The translations under genes were made by a program, and so were the position numbers. This document shows, piece after piece, positions 32,890 to 38,829 of a stretch of DNA of 38,829 nucleotides. The stretch comes from an uncultured Oscillospiraceae bacterium (GTDB lineage Bacteria; Bacillota; Clostridia; Oscillospirales; Oscillospiraceae). The notes under the pieces were generated by a model, which was given only the letters and a program-made list of their open reading frames with translations, had not been told where the DNA came from and did no database searches. The DNA lies in the NCBI GenBank assembly GCA_910588975.1, contig CAJUSE010000016.1, forward strand, positions 1 to 38,829. Direction: 5' to 3'. Position 1 is the first letter of the stretch; every line of letters starts with the position of its first letter.

Positions 32890-34743
32890 TTACTCGACTT
32901 CCAAGAGGAGGGTATCGCTGAGGCGCATAATGGTGGCGATGGACTGCTCCCAGCTATATGTGCCCTGGGGGCCGAACCGTCCGTCACCCAGGCCGCCCAT
33001 AATGCCGGCGGCTTGCATCTGGCCCACCGCATCCTTGGCCCAGGAGGAGATGGCGGCGTTGTCGGTAAAGTTGGGCGCCGCCGTAGGGAGCTTCAGCTCC
33101 ATGGCATTTGCCAAACGGCAGAGAATGGTGGCGGCCTGCTCTCTCGTCAGCTGACCCTCGGGGTCAAACACACCCTCGCTGACGCCGGTGACCACCCCCA
33201 GATAGGCCATCTGCCGCACATACTCATTGTTGGTGTCGGTGAACTTTGGGAGCTTGTCGGGCTCATAGTAACCGTCGGGGATCTCCTTATACTGCTCCGG
33301 ACAGACCTTCTTAAAAAGATTCAGGGCTATCTTACAGAACTTCTCCCGGCTGATGGGATCGGCGTAGGAGGAGTTGCGTATCGCCCCGTCGGCACCGGCC
33401 GAGAACGTGCTGCCAACATACTCTCCCGGCATATCAACGAAGTTGTAGAGATGCAGTGAGCAGGCCCTGCCCACTGCCTCCCTGGCCCAATCGGCAGGGG
33501 GAACGGCGCAGGAGGCCATGGTCACCTGGTAAAGCTGGCTGTCCGTCACATCCTGGACAGAGAGGGTATTGCCACAGCCTACATAGTAGAGATCGTCCAA
33601 CCACAATGTATCGCTTTTCTCCACCGCCACCACATAGCCCTTCTCCTGGATAAAGGGGACAAGGTTCAGTTTCAGGTCCCCACCATAGGGCACTTCAAAG
33701 GTATCATTGCCCCAGTATGTGGTGGAACCGTCGGCGGAGGTGAAATAGCCTGCGGGACCCTCTGGGTGCTCCAGCCCGACAAAGACAGGCAGACAGCCAT
33801 TTTCCACTGCAGTGAAGGTGATGGGTACCACCTTCTCGTCCCGATAGCCCATGCTCTTGCCGCCCCCCTCCACTTCGTAGAGGGAGGTGAGCACCAGCTC
33901 GGTCTCGTACCGGCCCCGGCGTCCCTTTTCGGGGCGGTTGCTGTTCTTATGGATTTGGATTTGGGCCGTCTCACCGGGGGCCAGCGTCCATCTGCTTTCC
34001 TCCAGAGACAGGTACCCGTTCATACTCGACTTCCTTCCGTGCCAAAGGCCATCCCCTGTCAGCTTAGCCGCCAGCGCCAAGTCCACCTTGGTCGTATTGG
34101 TGACAGAAAGGGTTTCGATGACCTCCTCACCGATCTCCACCAGGCCGAAGTCCACGCTCTCCCGGTCCAGCTTCATGGCATCCTCGCCGCCCATGTAGCC
34201 GTCATAGACCACCTCAAAGCGGTAGGGCAGGACGTAGTAGGCGCCATCGGCAAAAACAGGCTTGCCGTAACTCTCGCCGGTGGGTTCGCCGGTGTTAGAG
34301 AAATAGAACTCCAAATTCCCCTCATACACCCCGGCAGGAAAGTCGGCGCCTCCCTCCATACGCCCAGTTTGCAGGGTCAGGTCCACACTGGCAGAGGAGC
34401 CGGGCTTCAGCTCCATAGCGTAGACAGCGGGAAAGCTTCCATGCCGCTGAATGTCGTCCCAGCCCTCCCTGATCACCGTGGGCTTAAACGCACTGTTGCC
34501 CATGTAGAGGCCAAAATTGATGTACCAGAGGCTCCTACCGCTTGTGTTGGTGAGGGTGATCGTGAGGGTAGGGCAATCCTCCTTTTTGTAGCCGTACTTT
34601 AGCGTGCCAAAATCCGCCATGTCCATATGAAATGTAATGGCTCCATCGGTGGCCACTCTGTCCTCCGCCGCCAAGACGGTTTCGGGCAGCAGCCCCAGGC
34701 AGAGGCTCAAAGCCAGCAAAACAGAGAACATTTTCTTTTTCAT
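32890..34743 (-). CDS. Secreted SLH-domain surface protein with Ig-like domains
   Basis: Exported wall-associated protein of 617 residues. The start is ATG 34743 (MKKKMFSVLLALSLCLG), with AAAGG upstream; a 12-codon extension is less likely. The signal peptide ends near VLAAED. The middle is beta-rich, with two stretches like ASH/DUF1573-type Ig folds (ESVDFGLVEIGEEVIETLSV, and APGETAQIQIH). The C-terminal 170 residues carry S-layer homology repeats, for example YLGVVTGVSEGVFDPEGQLT and AAGIMGGLGDGRFGPQGTY, which bind wall polymers. It occupies the position normally held by mnmE. Function unknown; adhesion or envelope structure is plausible. SLH type matches the protein at 349-2031. Confidence 0.85.
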   Translation of the reverse strand: MKKKMFSVLLALSLCLGLLPETVLAAEDRVATDGAITFHMDMADFGTLKYGYKKEDCPTLTITLTNTSGRSLWYINFGLYMGNSAFKPTVIREGWDDIQRHGSFPAVYAMELKPGSSASVDLTLQTGRMEGGADFPAGVYEGNLEFYFSNTGEPTGESYGKPVFADGAYYVLPYRFEVVYDGYMGGEDAMKLDRESVDFGLVEIGEEVIETLSVTNTTKVDLALAAKLTGDGLWHGRKSSMNGYLSLEESRWTLAPGETAQIQIHKNSNRPEKGRRGRYETELVLTSLYEVEGGGKSMGYRDEKVVPITFTAVENGCLPVFVGLEHPEGPAGYFTSADGSTTYWGNDTFEVPYGGDLKLNLVPFIQEKGYVVAVEKSDTLWLDDLYYVGCGNTLSVQDVTDSQLYQVTMASCAVPPADWAREAVGRACSLHLYNFVDMPGEYVGSTFSAGADGAIRNSSYADPISREKFCKIALNLFKKVCPEQYKEIPDGYYEPDKLPKFTDTNNEYVRQMAYLGVVTGVSEGVFDPEGQLTREQAATILCRLANAMELKLPTAAPNFTDNAAISSWAKDAVGQMQAAGIMGGLGDGRFGPQGTYSWEQSIATIMRLSDTLLLEVE

Positions 34744-34864
34744 GGCATAGCACGCCTTTCTACAAAAATTCTGTGTCAATATCTTTCATCGTCAGTGGGG
34801 TCATAGCGGTTACCCGTTAAAAGAAAAGGATGCAAGCCTGTTTTCTGAGGTGAAAAACGGGCGT

Positions 34865-36067
34865 TTATTTTATGCTCTCTGCTATGCCCTGAGCCAGTTC
34901 ATGTAGTTGCTCCTGCCCTCCCTCTGTTAAGGCGGAGCGCAGGGCGATGGAGGGCGCCAGCACCGAGCAGCCGGCCAGACCCTCCACAGCGGCGGCCATG
35001 AGCTTTCCGGCGGCGGGAGCCCAGGTGCCGTTTTCCAGAATGGCGAAGGTCCTGTCCTTCAGCCCCAGGGCCTTCATGTCCTCCAAAAAGGCGGCCATGG
35101 GGGGGAACACCCCGCCGTTGTAGGTCACCCCGGCCAGCACGACATGGGACAGGCGCATGGTCAGGTCCATGAGGTGGGACACGTGGGTGGTGGACACGTC
35201 CCGGACCTCCACCCTCCGGACCCCCTGCTCCACCAGCTGGGTGGCCAGGGCCTGGGCGGCGGCCTCGGTGTTGCCGTACATGGAGGCGTAGGCGATAAGC
35301 ACGCCCGGCTCCTCCGGGGCCCAGCGGCTCCACAGGTCGTATTTCCCCAGGAAATAGCTCAGCTCCTCCCGCCACACGGGACCGTGGAGGGGGCAGATGA
35401 GCTTGATGTCCAGCCCGGCCGCCTTTTTCAGCAGGGTCTGGACCTGAACGCCGTACTTGCCCACAATGTTGACGTAGTACCGCCGGGCGTCCTCCAGCCA
35501 GTCCCGGTCAAAGTCCACCTCGTCGGCAAAGAGCTTGCCGTCCAGAGCGCCGAAGGTGCCGAAGGCGTCGGCGGAGAAGAGGGCGCCGGTGGTCTCATCG
35601 TAGGACACCAGCACCTCAGGCCAGTGGACCATGGGGGCGGTGTAGAAGGTGAGGGTGTGCCGGCCCAGGGACAGGCTGTCCCCCTCCTTCAGCTCCCGCC
35701 GCTCGTGCTCCCCGGTCTGGAAGCCGAACTGCTCCAAAAACCGGAAGGCCTGGGCCGAGGCGGCCACCTTGGCCTTGGGGTACTTGTCCAGCACCACCTG
35801 AAGGGAGGCGGCGTGGTCGGGCTCCATGTGGTGGAGGACCACCCAGTCCAGCTCCCGGCCCCCCAGCTGATGCTCCAGGTTGTCCAGCAGCTGCCGGCAG
35901 GCCGACCAGTCCACCGTGTCCAGCAGGGCGGTCTGCTGGTCCAGCAGCAGATAGGCGTTGTAGCTCACCCCCCGGGGAATGGGGTGGATGTTTTCAAAAA
36001 GGGTGGTGCGGTGGTCGTTGGCGCCCACCCAGTACAGCTCCTCTGTGATTTTTCTCGTATTGTACAT
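34865..36067 (-). CDS. Flavodiiron protein (FprA-type O2/NO reductase)
   Basis: Cytoplasmic detoxifying enzyme of 400 residues that reduces oxygen to water or NO to N2O, usually fed by rubredoxin or F420. The start is ATG 36067 (MYNTRKITEELYWVG) after AAAGGAGG. The N-terminal metallo-beta-lactamase-like domain carries the diiron ligands in HHMEPDHA (His80, Glu82, Asp84, His85), His148 (MVHWPE), Asp167 (FSADAFG) and His228 (PLHGPVW). The C-terminal flavodoxin domain binds FMN through ASMYGNTEAAA (about 261-271). No rubredoxin or reductase domain is fused. It fits an oxygen-sensitive anaerobe. It has its own promoter. Confidence 0.96.
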   Translation of the reverse strand: MYNTRKITEELYWVGANDHRTTLFENIHPIPRGVSYNAYLLLDQQTALLDTVDWSACRQLLDNLEHQLGGRELDWVVLHHMEPDHAASLQVVLDKYPKAKVAASAQAFRFLEQFGFQTGEHERRELKEGDSLSLGRHTLTFYTAPMVHWPEVLVSYDETTGALFSADAFGTFGALDGKLFADEVDFDRDWLEDARRYYVNIVGKYGVQVQTLLKKAAGLDIKLICPLHGPVWREELSYFLGKYDLWSRWAPEEPGVLIAYASMYGNTEAAAQALATQLVEQGVRRVEVRDVSTTHVSHLMDLTMRLSHVVLAGVTYNGGVFPPMAAFLEDMKALGLKDRTFAILENGTWAPAAGKLMAAAVEGLAGCSVLAPSIALRSALTEGGQEQLHELAQGIAESIK

Positions 36068-36095
36068 AGTAAAACTGACCTCCTTTGGTAAGCCT

Positions 36096-36124
36096 ATGAT
36101 AACACAGAATAGGGCCCTTCGCAA
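36096..36124 (-). promoter_or_regulatory. Probable flavodiiron protein promoter
   Basis: On the minus strand TTGCGA (36119-36124), a 17-base spacer and TATCAT (36096-36101) lie about 29 bases before the start codon. Confidence 0.55.
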
Positions 36125-36188
36125 GGGCGATAAGATACAAAGGGAGCCTCTATTAGGAGGCAGTAACTATGAAAAAATATGAAGAAGA

Positions 36189-36218
36189 TTGTTTCTTCGG
36201 TGCTGACTGTGCTATAAT
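36189..36218 (+). promoter_or_regulatory. Probable promoter for the lipid kinase gene
   Basis: TTGTTT (36189-36194), an 18-base spacer and a perfect TATAAT (36213-36218) lie about 150 bases before the kinase start. Confidence 0.6.
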
Positions 36219-36370
36219 AGCCCCAGGGATTATGATATTTACCAAAAATTATAGTCACGGCGGCCCTGCGGGCCCTGTTACAATAGGGAAGAAGCGCAAA
36301 ATATTCCCCGGGGTATATTTTATCCGGTTTTGCCGTTCTAAAACCGTCCCCACCATCACAGGAGGAGCCT

Positions 36371-37267
36371 ATGGACAAGCTGCTTTTCATTTACAACCCC
36401 CACGCCGGTAAGGGCCGTGTCCGTCTGCGCCTGGCCGAGCTGCTCAACGCCTTTACCCGGGTGGGCCAGGTGGTCACCGCCTATCCCACCCAGGGCCCCG
36501 GAGATGCCGTCCAGGCCGCCCGGCAGCTGGCCCCGCACTATGACCGGCTGGTGGTCTGCGGCGGGGATGGCACCCTTCACGAGGTGGTCAACGGCCTCAT
36601 GGCTTTGCCTATGGAGCACCGCCCGGTGGTGGGCTATATCCCCGCCGGCACCACCAACGACTTTGCCCAGAACCTCTCCCTGCCCCGGAAAATGGATGCC
36701 AAGGCCGCCCTGGCGGCCACGGGGGCGGCCCGGCGGGTGGACGTGGGCAGGCTGGAGGAGGACTACTTCGTCTATGTGGCTGCCTTTGGGGCCTTCACCA
36801 GCGTGGCCTATGATACCCCCCAGCAGTTCAAAAACGTCCTGGGCCATCTGGCCTATGTCCTCCGGGGGATCACCGAGCTTGCCAACATCAAGGGCTACCA
36901 CCTGAAGCTGACCCACGACGGCGGTGAGCTGGAGGGGGAGTTCCTCTACGGCATGGTGAGCAACACCGTGTCGGTGGGCGGGCTTATTGGCCTGCCTGCC
37001 GAGGAGGTGGCCCTGGACGACGGCGAGCTGGAGGTGCTGCTCATCCCCATGCCCAAGACCATGGCCGACCTGAACGCCATGATCCGGGGCCTTGCCACCC
37101 AGACCTATTCCAAGGAAACAGGCATTATCGGCTTCCACACCGCCCGGCTGACCATGGAGTGTGACGAGCCCCTGCCCTTTACCCTGGACGGGGAGAACGG
37201 GGGCCAGCATACCCTGAGCCATATCACGGCCTGTCACCAGGCCATCCCCATTGTGTTCGGGTCATAA
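36371..37267 (+). CDS. Diacylglycerol kinase family lipid kinase (YegS/DgkB-like)
   Basis: Soluble lipid kinase of 298 residues that phosphorylates diacylglycerol or a related lipid, recycling it to phosphatidate. The start ATG 36371 follows CAGGAGGAG. The catalytic domain shows FIYNPHAGKGRV, the nucleotide-binding VVCGGDGTLHEVVNG (GGDGT at 64-68) and YIPAGTTNDFAQNLSLP. The C-terminal beta domain contains VSNTVSVGGLIGLP, DDGELEVLLIP and ECDEPLPFTLDGENG. Lipid specificity cannot be told from sequence. It is apparently monocistronic, with a hairpin following. Confidence 0.93.
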   Translation: MDKLLFIYNPHAGKGRVRLRLAELLNAFTRVGQVVTAYPTQGPGDAVQAARQLAPHYDRLVVCGGDGTLHEVVNGLMALPMEHRPVVGYIPAGTTNDFAQNLSLPRKMDAKAALAATGAARRVDVGRLEEDYFVYVAAFGAFTSVAYDTPQQFKNVLGHLAYVLRGITELANIKGYHLKLTHDGGELEGEFLYGMVSNTVSVGGLIGLPAEEVALDDGELEVLLIPMPKTMADLNAMIRGLATQTYSKETGIIGFHTARLTMECDEPLPFTLDGENGGQHTLSHITACHQAIPIVFGS

Positions 37268-37278
37268 AAAGCAACGGA

Positions 37279-37303
37279 GCGGGCGGTCAGTTTGACCGCC
37301 CGC
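37279..37303 (+). terminator. Hairpin after the lipid kinase gene
   Basis: GCGGGCGGTCA, GTT, TGACCGCCCGC is a perfect 11-bp stem 11 bases after the stop. Only a short T-poor tail (TTGTC) follows, so termination may be partial. Confidence 0.65.
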
Positions 37304-37312
37304 TTGTCAATC

Positions 37313-37341
37313 TTGCGCCCCGGAGAATTGAGTGCTATAAT
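37313..37341 (+). promoter_or_regulatory. Promoter ahead of the mnmG locus
   Basis: TTGCGC (37313-37318), a 17-base spacer and TATAAT (37336-37341) lie 40 bases before the relic ATG at 37382. It is probably the native mnmG promoter, now separated from the intact gene by the duplicated fragment and insert. Confidence 0.65.
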
Positions 37342-37381
37342 AAGCCGAAAACCATCACATTTCCCACGGGAGGGAAACCCT

Positions 37382-37558
37382 ATGGATTATCACGCCGGAA
37401 CCTTTGACGTGGCCGTCATCGGCGCAGGTCACGCCGGTGACTTCAATTCTTGCAGGGCGGAAGTGAATTCCGCCCTGCGCCGGGCTTCGCCCGCCCCGGC
37501 CCCTGGGCCGGGGTTCTATCCCGGCTTTGTATTGGAGGGGCATTATTATGGATTATAA
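37382..37558 (+). pseudogene. mnmG: Detached 5' end of mnmG (58-codon relic ORF)
   Basis: It starts with ATG 37382 after CGGGAGGG and encodes MDYHAGTFDVAVIGAGHAG, the dinucleotide-binding N terminus of MnmG. It then runs into non-MnmG residues from an inserted segment and stops at 37558, overlapping the intact mnmG start in another frame. The first 56 bases match 37548-37603 with five differences, four of them third-position changes. The relic keeps the native promoter and a ribosome site, so it is probably translated as a short peptide. Confidence 0.75.
37438..37547 (+). repeat. Hairpin-rich 110-bp insert between the two mnmG 5' ends
   Basis: It contains three consecutive hairpins: GCAGGGCGGAA/TTCCGCCCTGC, CGGGC/GCCCG and CCCCGGCCC/GGGCCGGGG. 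Next comes TTCTATCCCGGC (37514-37525), a 12-bp inverted copy of 37599-37610 inside mnmG, then the ribosome site TTGGAGGGG of the intact gene. Confidence 0.7.
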
Positions 37559-38829
37559 CGCTGGAACCTTTGACGTGGCTGTCATTGGTGCAGGTCACGC
37601 CGGGATAGAAGCCGCCCTGGCCTGCGCCCGGCTGGGGCTGAAAACCCTGTGCTTCACCGTCAATCTGGACGCCATCGGCAACATGCCCTGCAATCCCGCC
37701 ATTGGGGGGACAGGCAAGGGCCACCTGGTCCGGGAGATCGACGCCCTGGGGGGTGAGATGGCCAAGGCGGCGGATAAGGCCTGCATCCAATACCGCACCC
37801 TGAACCGGGGCAAGGGCCCCGCCGTCTGGTCCCTCCGGGCCCAAGCTGACCGCCGCCGCTACCAGGAGATCATGAAGCACACCCTGGAGCAGCAGGAGAA
37901 CCTGTGGGTGAAGCAGGCCGAGATCACCCACATTCTGGCCGAAAATGGGGCTGTCTCTGCCGTCCGCACCCAGAATGGGGCGGTCTACGCCGTCCGGGCT
38001 GCCATCGTCTGCACAGGCACCTACCTGGCCGGCCGCACCATCGTGGGCGAGGTGACCAGGGACTCCGGCCCCGACGGCCTGGCCGCCGCCTGGTCCCTCT
38101 CCGACTCCCTGCGGGAATTGGGGGTCACCCTCCGCCGCTTCAAGACGGGCACGCCCCCCCGGGTCAACCGCCGGAGCGTGGACTTTTCCAAGATGGAGCT
38201 TCAGCCCGGGGACCCCGACCCCGAGCCCTTCTCCTTCTCCACCACCCAGCCACTGGAAAATCAGGCGGTATGTTACCTGACCTACACCAATGAGCGCACC
38301 CACGACATCATCCGGGCCAACCTGGACCGCTCCCCCCTCTATGACGGTACCATCGAGGGCATCGGCCCCCGGTACTGCCCCTCCATCGAGACCAAGATCG
38401 TCCGCTTCCCCGACAAGCCCCGCCACCAGCTCTTCATCGAGCCCATGGGGCTGAACACCGAGGAGCTTTACATCCAGGGCTTTTCCTCCTCTCTGCCCGA
38501 GGAGGTCCAGGTGGCCATGCTCCACACCCTGCCCGGCCTGGAGCAGGCCGAGATGACCCGCACCGCCTACGCCATCGAGTACGACTGCGTGGACCCCACC
38601 GAGCTGCGCCCCACCCTGGAGCACAAGCGGGTCTCCGGCCTCTTTGGGGCGGGGCAGTTCAACGGCTCCTCGGGCTATGAGGAGGCCGCCGCCCAGGGGC
38701 TCATGGCGGGCATCAACGCCGCTATGAAGCTGCTGGGCCGGGAGGAGATCATCCTGGGCCGGGAGGAGGGCTACATCGGGGTGCTCATCGACGATCTGGT
38801 CACCAAGGGCACCAACGAGCCCTACCGCA
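37548..38829 (+). CDS. mnmG: tRNA uridine-5-carboxymethylaminomethyl modification enzyme MnmG, partial
   Basis: FAD-binding subunit of the MnmE-MnmG complex that modifies wobble uridine 34 of certain tRNAs. The frame is open from ATG 37548 (MDYNAGTFDVAVIGAGHAGI) to the window end, 427 codons without a stop; the C-terminal third is missing. Visible motifs are the dinucleotide fold GAGHAGIEAALA, the family's MPCNPAIGGTGKGHLVREID, KTGTPPRV, GIGPRYCPSIETKIVRFPD, EPMGLNTEELYIQGFSSSLP and GLFGAGQFNGSSGYEEAAAQG. The ribosome site TTGGAGGGG is supplied by the upstream insert. The MnmE gene is not beside it. The first codons use T in third position where the relic uses C, suggesting a different origin for this 5' end. 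Confidence 0.96.
   Translation, partial: MDYNAGTFDVAVIGAGHAGIEAALACARLGLKTLCFTVNLDAIGNMPCNPAIGGTGKGHLVREIDALGGEMAKAADKACIQYRTLNRGKGPAVWSLRAQADRRRYQEIMKHTLEQQENLWVKQAEITHILAENGAVSAVRTQNGAVYAVRAAIVCTGTYLAGRTIVGEVTRDSGPDGLAAAWSLSDSLRELGVTLRRFKTGTPPRVNRRSVDFSKMELQPGDPDPEPFSFSTTQPLENQAVCYLTYTNERTHDIIRANLDRSPLYDGTIEGIGPRYCPSIETKIVRFPDKPRHQLFIEPMGLNTEELYIQGFSSSLPEEVQVAMLHTLPGLEQAEMTRTAYAIEYDCVDPTELRPTLEHKRVSGLFGAGQFNGSSGYEEAAAQGLMAGINAAMKLLGREEIILGREEGYIGVLIDDLVTKGTNEPYR

Larger units (their letters stand above)
36068..36370. other. Divergent intergenic region between flavodiiron and lipid kinase genes
   Basis: About 300 bases with no secure gene. It contains the two promoters listed, a small GGCCC/GGGCC hairpin at 36262-36274, and an AGGAGG-ATG pair at 36155-36171. 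That pair opens an 80-codon frame overlapping the kinase start; because that frame contains the kinase promoter I do not call it. Confidence 0.5.

Noticed and set aside
36169..36411. 80-codon frame with AGGAGG eight bases before its ATG, upstream of the lipid kinase gene
   Set aside because: It contains the probable kinase promoter, overlaps the kinase start out of frame, and its translation has no recognisable features; the AGGAGG is part of a small hairpin.

Overview
The window is a GC-rich stretch of a Gram-positive (Firmicutes) chromosome that spans the replication origin. The gene set, strong GGAGG ribosome binding sites, streptococcal-like MurE, RemB, HemZ, SLH-domain surface proteins and very high third-position GC suggest a gut Clostridia member of the Oscillospiraceae/Flavonifractor kind. 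That placement is inferred from gene content and style, not from a marker search.

Layout. Left end (1-2031, +): the tail of lepA, then a secreted LRR/transglutaminase/SLH protein. 2194-10231 (-): a probable operon recJ - rel - D-aspartate ligase - aspartate racemase - murE, with one good promoter in front of recJ and a bidirectional terminator behind murE. 10432-15365 (+): dtd, an MBL-fold hydrolase and hemZ, then an Mrp/NBP35 ATPase, an ECF transporter S component and a UPF0340 protein. 15366-15786: a scar next to rnhA with a duplicated gene end and a structured repeat. 15772-29450 (-): reading away from the origin, dnaA, dnaN, yaaA, recF, two small membrane protein genes, remB, gyrB, gyrA, three SHOCT-domain paralogues, a small membrane protein, a DUF3829-like lipoprotein and rnhA. 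29824-32795 (+): rpmH, rnpA, yidD, yidC, jag. 32890-36067 (-): an SLH surface protein and a flavodiiron protein. 36371 to the end (+): a diacylglycerol kinase family gene and mnmG (cut by the window), preceded by a duplicated 5' fragment of itself.

Origin. Perfect DnaA boxes lie between dnaN and dnaA, weaker ones lie between dnaA and rpmH, and a near-consensus parS site lies between yaaA and dnaN. Genes diverge at 29451-29823. mnmE, usual between jag and mnmG, is absent; three unrelated genes sit there instead.

Most interesting points. (1) A compact peptidoglycan cassette: D-Asp ligase, Asp racemase and a MurE carrying DDPG instead of the DAP-type DNPR. It implies an L-Lys-type stem with a D-Asp branch, and it is linked to rel. 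(2) Two unrelated genes, rnhA and mnmG, carry the same kind of scar. A diverged 56-71 bp copy of one gene end is separated from the intact gene by a roughly 110-136 bp hairpin-rich insert. In both, the insert edge holds a 12-13 bp inverted copy of the sequence at the far border of the duplicated segment. The shared geometry points to one insertion mechanism or a tiny integrating element. (3) A related structured repeat lies in the rnhA insert and directly upstream of gyrB. (4) A tandem family of SHOCT-domain membrane proteins lies downstream of gyrA.
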